Shown piece after piece: positions 27,529 through 35,411 of a stretch of DNA of 64,000 nucleotides. Source of the DNA: Sedimentisphaerales bacterium (GTDB lineage: Bacteria; Planctomycetota; Phycisphaerae; Sedimentisphaerales; Anaerobacaceae). How positions within the stretch are numbered: position 1 is the stretch's first letter; every line of letters starts with the position of its first letter. The notes beneath the pieces were generated by a model that worked only from the letters and a program-made list of their open reading frames with translations, was not told the DNA's origin and ran no database searches. The stretch spans positions 1 through 64,000 of the forward strand of contig JAFGLV010000064.1 of NCBI GenBank assembly GCA_016927855.1, in the 5' to 3' direction. Position numbers and translations under genes: made by a program.

Positions 27529-27600
27529 GTAGGATGGGCTTTAGCCCATGCCGACGAGACGTCTCGGCGGAGCCCCAGCATGGGTTAAAGCCCATCCTAC
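27529..27600. repeat. Palindromic repeat of the GTAGGATGGGCTTTAGCCCATG type
   Basis: Arms at 27529-27551 and 27578-27600 match at 22 of 23 positions as inverted repeats, enclosing a further CGAGACGTCTCG palindrome. I recall similar elements as dispersed repeats in many environmental genomes. It lies between the GH43 and second GH127-type genes, within a minus-strand block. Confidence 0.75.
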
Positions 27601-27686
27601 GCCGGCCTGTCAACGTACCAAAACCGGCGGTCATGATACCATAACAGACGCCACCGGGCCAATCCCCATTGCACTTACTTTCCCGG

Positions 27687-29876
27687 TCAGCGCGGCACGG
27701 CGATCGGCGCGATCCCTTCGAGCGTCGGTTGGACCTGCACGATCTTGCCGGAGTCGTCGAACTGGAGCTTGTCGATGCAGGTTTCGCGATGGAAACCCGC
27801 CGAGCCGCCCATCCGGATACCCTCGGGGACGGTGAAGCGGTGATAGACGATATACCATTCGTCTGTGCCGGGGACCTGGATCGTGGAGTTGTGTCCGGTC
27901 GCGTGGATGCCCCGCTCGGGGTCCTTGGCAATCACCAGGTTGTCCTCGGGGATATTCAGCGGTCCGGTCGGAGTCGGAGCCGTCGCGTAGCGCACGCGGT
28001 AGTTCTCGCTGCGCGTATCGTCCTCGGACCAGAGTACGTAGTAGGTCCCCTTGCGATAGAAGACGTGCGCCCCTTCGCGGAAGCTCCTGTCGGGCGTGAT
28101 GACCTGAATAGAGTCCGGCTTGATCGAGATCATGTCGTCGTTCAGCTCGGCAACCGCCAGGTAGCCGTTACCCCAGAACAGGTAGTTCTTGCCGGTCTGC
28201 GGATCGGCGAACACGTCGGGATCGATCTGTTGACCGCCACGTACGCCTCTTGGGCGCCTGTCGATCAGAGGCTGGCCGCTGTCCTTAAACGGCCCGGCCG
28301 GGCTGTCCGAGACCGCAACGCCGATCCGCTGCGCGGCGGTGAAGTAGTAGAAGTAGCGGTATTGTCCGTCGATCTTCTTCTCGATAATGCAGGGCGCCCA
28401 GGCGTTGCGGCTCGTCCAGCTCACGTCCGTCTCGAGGTCGAGGATGGTCCCTTCATCCGTCCAGTCCACCAGGTTCTCGGAGGAGAACGCCTTGAAGTAG
28501 GTTCCCGACCAGCCGGTGAACCCGTCGCTGGTGGGATAGATGTAGAACCTGCCTGTCTTTTCGGCATAGAGGATGTCCGGATCGGCGTAGTAGCCATCCA
28601 GCACCGGATTGTGGTCATCGACGGCGCTGACCTTGAAAACGACCGGTTCCTGGCCGGCCAGACTGAAGGAGTAGTCGACCGGACCCTTGGAGAAGTCTTG
28701 CGGACCCTTCGGCGCCACGGTCACCCAGCGTGAAGATTCAAAGCCCGGATCCAGCTCGCTCAGGTCCGTCTGGCGTTTCACCGGCAGGCGCACGGTGCGG
28801 CCGGCCGCGTCGATCGAAACGTTGCGAACCTTGACCTGCTCGGACGTAACCTGCGGCGCGAAGTCCGCCAGCGAACCCCACTGGCGAATCAGACGGGCAA
28901 GCTCTCCACCGGTAATCGGCATCACGGTCCCGTGACGCGGATGGAAGTTCATCGTGATGTCATCGTCAATCACTTCGAAGCTCAGCAGGTCGGAGCTTCG
29001 GGTGAACTGGTAGCTTCCTCGCGTATAGACGTCGTACATGAGGATGTAGTCGTCGCTGTTATTGAGCTTGAAGATTCCGGACCCTTCTACCGGATTGCGG
29101 GACCTGTCGATGCGCCGGTTGCTGTAGAGTGCATAGCCTTCGGTCAGCCGGTCAGAGGTCGCCAGCTTGATGCCCGGATCGCCGTCTTCGGCCTTGTAGA
29201 ACAGGTGGTATTTGCCATCCTTGTAGATGATGTCAGCATCGATGCAGGCGCGCGTATTGCTCTCGGCCGGCGGGAAATACAGTTGCTTCGGCGCCGCTTC
29301 GAGACCCGTGAAGTCCTCGTTCGCATAGGCGTAGTAGATCACATCGGGATCGCGACCCTGTTTCATGGAGAAGTAGACCATGTACTTGCCGGTAGCCTGG
29401 TCATAGATCGTCTGCGGCGCCCAGACCCGATTGACGTTGCCGAACGGCTCCGGATAGGTCTGGGGAATGTTGACCACCGAGGAGGTCCAGTGAATCAGGT
29501 CGGTGGACTTCATCAGGACTATCGCGTAGTTGTTCCATCCCATCTGGGGCACGTACAGGTCGGTCGCGACCATGTAGAAGGTCTTGCCGTCTGCGGCGCG
29601 CAGGATGTGCGGATCGCGCACGCCGCCGGAGGTGCTGATGGTCTTGGAGTCGATGATCGGCTGGTTGCCGTTCAGCGCCTTGTAGTCGAACCCATCCTCA
29701 CTGATCGCAAAGCGAATCTGCTCCTCGCCGGGCCCGTTCCCGGTGAAATAGGCAAACAGGTACGCCGAGAATTCCTCGTTCGCCGGCGCCGATCCACCGA
29801 AGGCTGCACATCCGGAGGCGAGCCCCAGGACTGCTGCCAATAGAACACTGCGAAACGCTATCGATACTCTGTTCAT
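27687..29876 (-). CDS. Lipoprotein with tandem GH43 domains
   Basis: A 729-residue predicted lipoprotein (lipobox LASGC near residue 23). ATG 29876 has GGAG 9 nt upstream. Two GH43-like five-bladed propellers are joined by a linker near residues 345-415. The first has GGVRDPHILRA and candidate acid GSGIFKLNN preceded by Glu. The second is the more canonical: GYYADPDILYAEKTGRFYIY, SRNAWAPCIIEKK and EGAHVFYRKGTYYVLWS. GH43 enzymes include alpha-L-arabinofuranosidases, arabinanases, xylosidases and exo-galactanases. With GH30 18 nt upstream and GH127-type genes downstream, an arabinan or arabinogalactan substrate is likely. Confidence 0.9.
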   Translation of the reverse strand: MNRVSIAFRSVLLAAVLGLASGCAAFGGSAPANEEFSAYLFAYFTGNGPGEEQIRFAISEDGFDYKALNGNQPIIDSKTISTSGGVRDPHILRAADGKTFYMVATDLYVPQMGWNNYAIVLMKSTDLIHWTSSVVNIPQTYPEPFGNVNRVWAPQTIYDQATGKYMVYFSMKQGRDPDVIYYAYANEDFTGLEAAPKQLYFPPAESNTRACIDADIIYKDGKYHLFYKAEDGDPGIKLATSDRLTEGYALYSNRRIDRSRNPVEGSGIFKLNNSDDYILMYDVYTRGSYQFTRSSDLLSFEVIDDDITMNFHPRHGTVMPITGGELARLIRQWGSLADFAPQVTSEQVKVRNVSIDAAGRTVRLPVKRQTDLSELDPGFESSRWVTVAPKGPQDFSKGPVDYSFSLAGQEPVVFKVSAVDDHNPVLDGYYADPDILYAEKTGRFYIYPTSDGFTGWSGTYFKAFSSENLVDWTDEGTILDLETDVSWTSRNAWAPCIIEKKIDGQYRYFYYFTAAQRIGVAVSDSPAGPFKDSGQPLIDRRPRGVRGGQQIDPDVFADPQTGKNYLFWGNGYLAVAELNDDMISIKPDSIQVITPDRSFREGAHVFYRKGTYYVLWSEDDTRSENYRVRYATAPTPTGPLNIPEDNLVIAKDPERGIHATGHNSTIQVPGTDEWYIVYHRFTVPEGIRMGGSAGFHRETCIDKLQFDDSGKIVQVQPTLEGIAPIAVPR

Positions 29877-29894
29877 CTGGTGTTTCTCCAATTC

Positions 29895-31568
29895 TCAGAA
29901 TGTCACGGTCATGATGGAGCGCGGCGCACAGACCACCTCCGAATCGAGGGAATCCAGGGGCCGCGCCTTCATGTTCTCGTCGGATGTGGCGCTGGTGGTA
30001 TACACGACAGGCTTCTGCGCCGAAGCAGAGGCCGGGAATCCCGTCGCGTCGATGTCCAACGTCACGTCGGCATCGCGGTAGTTGACAATTACCACGACGG
30101 CTTTGCCGGTCTGCTCGTCGGCAAAAGCCGAGATCATCACCTGCTGCGCCGCCTGTTCGTCGGAGAGTCCGTCGCTCCTGGCGACCACGAGGCGCTTCAT
30201 GCCAGGACGTACGAAACGACTGTAGTGTCCCAAAGCCCAGAGACACTTGGTAGCGGCGAACTGGCCGTCCCTCCGGTCGGAGTCAGGCGTCAGGGCGATG
30301 AGGTAGTAACGCGGCGAAGAGGCACGACCAGGTTCGTATGCGTTCCAGTAATGCCAGGCGGTCGCCTGCCCTACGACCAGGTCATGGTGAATCACCTTGG
30401 CCAGAAATAGCGCATGGTCCATTTCACTCGGTCGACCCCGCCTACCGTCTCGGTAGCCGTTGCCCAGGAGGCAGTATTCGGATTGCCAGTACTCCAGGTT
30501 CTGGTCGGTTCGAGCGATGGCCTGCGCCAGATCGCGCCGGGTCGAGAGGAGTTGCCCGTCCCCGTTGTCGGTGAAGTAGCTATGCCCGGCGACGTAACGG
30601 CAAACGTGGCTGAAACCGCCCAGATAGAGGGGATTGTTCGGGCTCCAAAAGGCCGCGATCTGGCGCGACTTGCCCAAGTCTGCTTCCGGAACATCTTGCT
30701 TATAGAGGAAATCCAGCCTGGCCGCTTCAGGGAGCAGGATCTTCGCATTCTGCCGGGTCTTTGTCAGCGCCTCATCGAGCGCCTTGACGAGACGGTGAAT
30801 CTCCTCGTTCTGCCAAGGACAGCCTTCCTGCGAGGCCCTTCCCGGGGTGTTGCTCCAATCCCACTGGGGCTCATTGACAGGGCTCAGATAGTCGAAGTGC
30901 AGACCCTGTTCGTCGAAGTGCTTGACCACGGCAGCCAGGAATTCGGCGAACGCGACCACCTTGTCGGGACGGAGATTGCTCAGGACGTCCCTGTCAGTCT
31001 TGAAGCCGTACCCATTCTGAGTGAAGAAGACGGGCGGCGTATTGCTGAAGGCGATCAGGTCCTCGACACCGTAGGCCTGCGCCTGCTTCACGAACCAGAC
31101 GTACCCGGCCTGCTTGCTCCAATCGTAGTTGCCGTCGGCATCCAGAAAACACTCGACTCGCCTGTCGGCGTCGCGAATCCCGCTGGCCTGGCCCTGTTCG
31201 GCGGTCCCGCCGCCGATGTTGAACCGCCAGGCCGAAAGACCGATGCCTCGCGGTGACCTGCTCGCGTCCAGTTCCCGGCTGAACAGCAGTTCGGCGATAC
31301 GCTCCTTCTTGGCCTCAGGCCAATACCGACCGATGTTCTCAGAATACCAGCACCCTGAGGCGCCGATATTGCGGATCGGCTGTGCCGTCTCCTTCAGATT
31401 CAAGGTGACCGTCACGACGGAGTTCGCTTCTGTTCGGAGTTCCGTCTTTAGGCGGTCTTCCTCTGACCCGCCTAAAGGCGGAACTCCAAACAGGAAGATG
31501 ATTAGCAGCAAGACGCTCGGACCACGCCTGATAGGCCCGATCCTGTCCCGATTGACGTGGTTTCTCAT
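29895..31568 (-). CDS. GH30-family glycoside hydrolase
   Basis: A 557-residue exported clan GH-A enzyme. It has a signal peptide (about residues 17-35) and a TIM barrel with acid/base Glu233 in SPVNEPQWDW and nucleophile Glu364 in YWQSEYCLLG, then a C-terminal beta domain. It resembles the endo-beta-1,6-galactanase branch of GH30, which cuts arabinogalactan side chains, but xylanase or glucanase activity is not excluded. It is the first gene of the minus-strand block, with GH43 18 nt downstream. A 52-bp palindromic repeat is embedded in frame at the signal peptide boundary (31436-31487). Confidence 0.9.
   Translation of the reverse strand: MRNHVNRDRIGPIRRGPSVLLLIIFLFGVPPLGGSEEDRLKTELRTEANSVVTVTLNLKETAQPIRNIGASGCWYSENIGRYWPEAKKERIAELLFSRELDASRSPRGIGLSAWRFNIGGGTAEQGQASGIRDADRRVECFLDADGNYDWSKQAGYVWFVKQAQAYGVEDLIAFSNTPPVFFTQNGYGFKTDRDVLSNLRPDKVVAFAEFLAAVVKHFDEQGLHFDYLSPVNEPQWDWSNTPGRASQEGCPWQNEEIHRLVKALDEALTKTRQNAKILLPEAARLDFLYKQDVPEADLGKSRQIAAFWSPNNPLYLGGFSHVCRYVAGHSYFTDNGDGQLLSTRRDLAQAIARTDQNLEYWQSEYCLLGNGYRDGRRGRPSEMDHALFLAKVIHHDLVVGQATAWHYWNAYEPGRASSPRYYLIALTPDSDRRDGQFAATKCLWALGHYSRFVRPGMKRLVVARSDGLSDEQAAQQVMISAFADEQTGKAVVVIVNYRDADVTLDIDATGFPASASAQKPVVYTTSATSDENMKARPLDSLDSEVVCAPRSIMTVTF
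31436..31487. repeat. 52-bp palindrome inside the GH30 coding sequence
   Basis: Arms at 31436-31455 and 31468-31487 are 19 of 20 complementary, with a 12-nt loop; the arm reads GGAGTTCCGCCTTTAGGCGG. It encodes residues near GVPPLGGSEEDRLKTELR of GH30, between the hydrophobic signal core and the mature domain. Confidence 0.8.
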
Positions 31569-31637
31569 GAGGAGGCTCCATAGACCAACGTGTTCTATCT
31601 GACTTCACGAGCGACGCTCGCAGACCCGAGGGTGTTC

Positions 31638-31667
31638 ACCATACCCCAAAGGAGCACTCGATTTCAA
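31638..31667 (-). promoter_or_regulatory. Possible promoter of the GH30-GH43 block
   Basis: On the minus strand TTGAAA (31667-31662) and TATGGT (31643-31638) are separated by 18 bp, 70 bp upstream of the GH30 start. The -10 box is only moderate. Confidence 0.35.
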
Positions 31668-31724
31668 TGCTTCGATCCAGCAATTTGGCCGCTACGCCTG
31701 TCGCCAAGGCCAGGCGCGTATCTC

Positions 31725-31841
31725 GTTGCTCGTATCTCGTATTTCGTCGCAAGGCCGCAGACCGTAGGCCGTAGGCGATAGGCGCCTAAGGCCTGCCGCC
31801 TCCAGCCTGGCTCGCGAAGAACGAGAGACGAGATACGATCG
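31725..31841. repeat. Composite palindrome: CGTATCTCG arms around a 58-bp repeat core
   Basis: The left arm carries repeated CGTATCTCGT motifs (31725-31748) and the right arm carries ACGAGAGACGAGATACG (31820-31836). Between them, 31751-31808 is a 58-bp core that recurs at 36143-36200 with four mismatches. Confidence 0.7.
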
Positions 31842-31883
31842 GGCCTTGAAGGGCCGGGGCTCGTCTGGTAGGGTGTGCCATCG

Positions 31884-33113
31884 ATGAAGGATGATATTCA
31901 AATGACCGAAATCCCAATGTCCGAAACGGCTCGCGCCGGAGCAGGGCGGCGTCTTGAATTTCGAGCCTTTGGACATTCGTGCTTGTTTCGGATTTCGTGC
32001 TTCGGAATTCGGATTTGTTGCGCCGGCGTATTGGCCGGCGCGCCGGCGACGTTGGTGGCCGGGTGCAGTCATCCGGCCACTTGGCTGGGCTTCAAGGACA
32101 GTCTGAACTCTCCGCGCATCCGCATGTCCTGCTATCCCACCGCTTCCGTGGGCACCGTCTGGGCCCATCCCGACAATCTCGGAGAGCACGATTACGCCAC
32201 CGGGCGTAGGGAAAAGGACGGGATGCTGTACACCTGTCGCGGCGGCCATATCGATACGCCGCACGTGCGCAAGGCCGCCGATTGGACCGCCTATCTCGCC
32301 GGCAAGGCGCTGACCAGACTCAATAAAGGCGATACGAAGTTCTCGTTCAAGCTGTGGGAGCCGACGCGCTACTACGTGACCGTCGATTATCCGCCGGGCT
32401 GGAAACAGCTCGCGCCGCAGGAAAAGGAACGCATCGCGCGCGAGGTCTCGATCCCGCTGGGCCAATACCTCGCGTTCAACGCGCTGACCTGGCACGAGAT
32501 CGTGACGTGGTTCGGTTACCGCCCCACGCCGTGGTATCCGGAATTTCCCTCAGCCTTCTCCTGGGAGGACACCTTTTCTAATCTCGTGGGCACCCGCCTG
32601 GCGGTCGAGGCAATGCGCGACGCGTCGCGACCCTACAATGAAGCTATGACCGTGGCGTTGGAGGCCGAGCTGCACCGGCTCGGCGTCCAGCCCCGAGACG
32701 TCGCGATCCGCGCCGCCAAAGCAGTCAAAGGCACGTGGTACACCGGTGAGTTCCTGTTTCTCGTCGATATCAGAAAGCGGAACCTCGACATCGGCCTCGA
32801 CGACGGTATGGTGACCGCTTCGGTGGTCCCTGACTTGCCGGAGTGTCCAGACGCAGAACCTCAATCATACCCAGCCCCCAGTCTCGACTTCCTCTCGGCA
32901 TACGATTTCTCCGTCAAGTTCGAGATCGAGCCGCGCGAGTTGGAGAAAGGCAAGATCTTGAAGATCGTCTACCCCAATCGCAAGGACAGGAAGAAGCGTA
33001 TTGAGCCGGCGCTACACTTCGCTTCGATTATGGAGTACATCAGGCAGGATGCGGCCCGGAGGTTCGGCGATGCTATGTACTTCCCAGAGGGGGACCCTGA
33101 CAGGTCGGAATGA
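31884..33113 (+). CDS. DUF4056-like putative lipoprotein
   Basis: A protein of about 409 residues from the ATG at 31884 (AGGG 10 nt upstream). The conserved part begins after residue 60 (ATWLGFKDSLNSPRIRMSCY) and includes WTAYLAGKALTRL, YYVTVDYPPGWKQL, LTWHEIVTWFGY and FSWEDTFSNLVGTR, which I recall as the DUF4056 family of unknown function. A lipobox-like LVAGC precedes the core. Residues 3-47 are encoded by a dispersed repeat element (31891-32019), so the true start is uncertain; a TTG inside the repeat would give a short lipoprotein signal directly before LVAGC. It is transcribed divergently from GH30. Confidence 0.75.
   Translation: MKDDIQMTEIPMSETARAGAGRRLEFRAFGHSCLFRISCFGIRICCAGVLAGAPATLVAGCSHPATWLGFKDSLNSPRIRMSCYPTASVGTVWAHPDNLGEHDYATGRREKDGMLYTCRGGHIDTPHVRKAADWTAYLAGKALTRLNKGDTKFSFKLWEPTRYYVTVDYPPGWKQLAPQEKERIAREVSIPLGQYLAFNALTWHEIVTWFGYRPTPWYPEFPSAFSWEDTFSNLVGTRLAVEAMRDASRPYNEAMTVALEAELHRLGVQPRDVAIRAAKAVKGTWYTGEFLFLVDIRKRNLDIGLDDGMVTASVVPDLPECPDAEPQSYPAPSLDFLSAYDFSVKFEIEPRELEKGKILKIVYPNRKDRKKRIEPALHFASIMEYIRQDAARRFGDAMYFPEGDPDRSE
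31891..32019. repeat. Dispersed repeat forming the N-terminus of the DUF4056 gene
   Basis: The sequence has repeated motifs such as GGATTTCGTGCTTCGG and GACCGAAATCCCAATGTCC in opposing orientation. Read on the minus strand it gives FGHWDFGHLNI, a peptide I recall as a hallmark of a dispersed planctomycete repeat. Confidence 0.55.
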
Positions 33114-33154
33114 CGGAGCGTCGGAACTGTGGCCAGGACGACCGCGTGATTCTA

Positions 33155-33235
33155 TCACTCCGTGCTTCCACGGTTGCCACCGATAGCGATGCTCAACAGC
33201 ACCGCGATTTCCAGGATAATCAGCACCAGGTTCAT
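33155..33235 (-). CDS. Possible 26-residue hydrophobic membrane peptide
   Basis: A 26-codon frame, starting MNLVLIILEIAVLLSIAIGG, predicts one membrane helix with a short polar tail. AAGGA lies 7 nt upstream of the ATG at 33235, which is better than chance for so short a frame. It resembles single-helix small proteins in general; no family is assigned. It faces the 3' end of the DUF4056 gene. Confidence 0.35.
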   Translation of the reverse strand: MNLVLIILEIAVLLSIAIGGNRGSTE

Positions 33236-33557
33236 TCCGACGTCCTTGATAGCGAGGTTCCATCTACCTAAACAAGGCACGTCTCCTGCCGGTGGTAACG
33301 CCGCATAAACCAAACCTGAGGCGCTCCTCCTGCAACAGCGGCTGGATACGCCACCTCTGTTCCGACTGATCCAGGTCGAGCCGGAATGGCGGCCGGAAGG
33401 CAGTGTGTTGTGCCAAGCGGGCTTTCTTGCCTTGTACGGAGAACCCGCTTGACGACCCCGCCAAACCCTATAGTATCCGATAGATGCAATTTGGCGCCGC
33501 GTTCGGTTTCTGATCTCGGCCGAGGGCGGTCGAATGACGCAGGCGGAAAGGTCACGC
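33236..33557. other. Intergenic region upstream of the ion channel
   Basis: 322 bp with no convincing gene. It contains the channel promoter at 33449-33476 and a leader region; open frames on the minus strand lack ribosome sites. Confidence 0.45.
33449..33476 (+). promoter_or_regulatory. Promoter of the potassium channel gene
   Basis: TTGACG (33449-33454) and TAGTAT (33471-33476) with a 16-bp spacer lie about 80 bp upstream of the channel start. Confidence 0.45.
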
Positions 33558-34382
33558 ATGAAGCCAGTAGCTGACAGGCAAGGCCGCCAATGGCGGGACA
33601 TCTTGTTCGAGGTGATCTTCGAGGCCGATACGCCCGCGGGCAAGGCCTTCGACCTCGCGCTGATCGTCGCGATCCTGCTGAGCGTCGCGACGGTGATGCT
33701 CGACAGCGTCCGCTCGATTCGCGAGCAGCACGGCGACTGGCTCTACGCGGGCGAGTGGCTCTTCACGATCCTGTTCACCATCGAATATATCCTGCGCCTG
33801 CTGTGCGTCGGCAGGTCGTTGCGCTACGCCGTGAGCTTCTTCGGTATCGTCGATCTGTTGGCGGTTGTCCCGACGTACCTGAGTCTCGTCATCTATGGCA
33901 GTCGCTATCTGGCGGTGGTGCGCGTCCTGCGCGTGCTGAGAGTCTTCCGGGTCCTAAAGCTGGGCCACCATATCAAGGAGGCTGGCGTTCTCAAGCAGGC
34001 GTTGTACGCCAGTCACCGCAAGATTCTCGTCTTCCTCTTTGTGGTCCTGACGCTGGTGGTCGTCATCGGAGCGCTGATGTACGTTATCGAAGGCGCCGAG
34101 AACGGCTTCACCAGCATCCCGGCCAGCGTCTACTGGGCCGTCGTTACGCTGACGACCGTCGGATACGGCGACATCTCCCCTCAAACGAGCCTGGGGCAGT
34201 TCCTGGCCGCGATCGTGATGATCCTGGGTTATTCGATCATCGCCGTGCCAACCGGCATCGTGACGGTCGAACTGTCGCAAGCCAGCCGCGCCGCCACCAC
34301 CACGCAGGCCTGCCCCAAATGCAGCGCCGAAGGGCACGACGCCGACGCGAGGTACTGCAAGTTCTGTGGCGCCAAGCTGTAG
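33558..34382 (+). CDS. Voltage-gated-type potassium channel with C-terminal zinc ribbon
   Basis: A 274-residue inner-membrane channel with six membrane helices. The S4 helix is arginine-rich (YLAVVRVLRVLRVFRVLKLG) and the selectivity filter is canonical (TLTTVGYGDISP, about residues 196-207). The chain ends with two CxxC pairs (CPKCSAEGHDADARYCKFCG), a zinc ribbon instead of the usual cytoplasmic domain. I prefer ATG 33558 (AAAGG 6 nt upstream); ATG 33534 with GAGGG upstream is an alternative. mtfA-like follows 38 nt downstream, so the pair may be co-transcribed. Confidence 0.92.
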   Translation: MKPVADRQGRQWRDILFEVIFEADTPAGKAFDLALIVAILLSVATVMLDSVRSIREQHGDWLYAGEWLFTILFTIEYILRLLCVGRSLRYAVSFFGIVDLLAVVPTYLSLVIYGSRYLAVVRVLRVLRVFRVLKLGHHIKEAGVLKQALYASHRKILVFLFVVLTLVVVIGALMYVIEGAENGFTSIPASVYWAVVTLTTVGYGDISPQTSLGQFLAAIVMILGYSIIAVPTGIVTVELSQASRAATTTQACPKCSAEGHDADARYCKFCGAKL

Positions 34383-34420
34383 GTCAGGCAACCGCGCTGT
34401 CCGCGCGAGGAAGGACTGAC

Positions 34421-35257
34421 ATGCCTTACGTTGAACTGGCCCTCGCCGGCGCGTTGTTGACAGCGGTCGTTTTGGTCGCCAGGCCTTTGCTGCGCCAAGC
34501 CAGACGCCAGCGCCTCATGGCGGTGCCTTTTCCCGAGGCCTGGCGGCGGATCGTTGAGAAGAACGTCCCTCTCTACGGTCGCTTGCCCCAGGCGCTACAA
34601 CAAGAGCTTCACGGCCTCATCCACATCTTCCTGGACGAGAAGCGTTTCGAGGGCTGTGGCGGCCTGGAAATCGACGACACGATCCGCGTTACCATCGCGG
34701 CCCAGGCGTGCATGCTTTTGTTGAATCGCAAAACCACTTGCTTCCGCAAGCTCCGCACCATCCTGGTCTACCCTGACACCTATGTCGCCAAGACCCTCTC
34801 TTCCGACGGTCGAATTGCGATCGACGACCACAGCGTCCGCCTGGGCGAATCCTGGCAGAATGGGCCGGTCGTGCTGGCCTGGAACAGCGTCACTGGCGGC
34901 GCCTCGAATATCGCGGATGCCCGTAACGTGGTGTTTCACGAGTTTGCGCATCAACTCGATCAGGAGGACGGCGTTGCCGACGGCGCGCCGGTCCTGGAGC
35001 GTCGATCCGCTTATACCGCCTGGGCCCGGGTGCTGGGCGAGGAGTACGCGGCACTGCAAAAGAGCAGAGAAGCTCGACGGCGTTCGGTGATGAGCAAGTA
35101 CGGCGCGACGCACCCGGCCGAGTTCTTCGCTGTCGCTACTGAGACGTTCTTCGAGAAGCCCCGGCAGATGCAGAAGCGACATCCCGAGCTCTACGAGGAG
35201 TTGCGCGACTACTACCGGCTCGACCCGCTGCAGTGGACTGCACGGACGCGCGACTGA
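34421..35257 (+). CDS. mtfA: MtfA-like zinc peptidase (M90)
   Basis: A 278-residue protein of the MtfA/YeeI family, zinc peptidases that in Escherichia coli titrate the Mlc repressor. ATG 34421 has AGGAAGG 6 nt upstream. A short N-terminal hydrophobic segment (LALAGALLTAVVLVARPLL) may anchor it. Core motifs are present: PLYGRLPQALQQELHGLIHI, ILVYPDTYV, the zinc site HEFAHQLDQEDG (His at about 173 and 177) and a downstream FFAVATETFFEKP with the third-ligand Glu. Whether it has a repressor partner here is unknown. Confidence 0.9.
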   Translation: MPYVELALAGALLTAVVLVARPLLRQARRQRLMAVPFPEAWRRIVEKNVPLYGRLPQALQQELHGLIHIFLDEKRFEGCGGLEIDDTIRVTIAAQACMLLLNRKTTCFRKLRTILVYPDTYVAKTLSSDGRIAIDDHSVRLGESWQNGPVVLAWNSVTGGASNIADARNVVFHEFAHQLDQEDGVADGAPVLERRSAYTAWARVLGEEYAALQKSREARRRSVMSKYGATHPAEFFAVATETFFEKPRQMQKRHPELYEELRDYYRLDPLQWTARTRD

Positions 35258-35411
35258 AGCGCGCCGAGGTCAAGTGGGTACACCGGCAGGTGCATCCCAA
35301 AAAGATGTAACGGAATTGGCCGCCGAACGTCTGACACATACGGCTGTGTACGCCACTGGGCTGCGGATTCGATGCAAACGTCAAGTGAGCAACCTGTGAA
35401 AGGGAAGAACC

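Larger units (their letters stand above)
31569..31883. other. Divergent intergenic region rich in repeats
   Basis: 315 bp between the divergent GH30 and DUF4056 genes. It holds a possible GH30 promoter and the composite palindrome at 31725-31841. No other gene is seen. Confidence 0.6.

Noticed and set aside
33590-35257. A single long frame spanning the channel and the MtfA-like gene
   Set aside because: The part before 34421 is out of frame with the real channel and has no motif; the MtfA family starts at 34421 with its own ribosome site.
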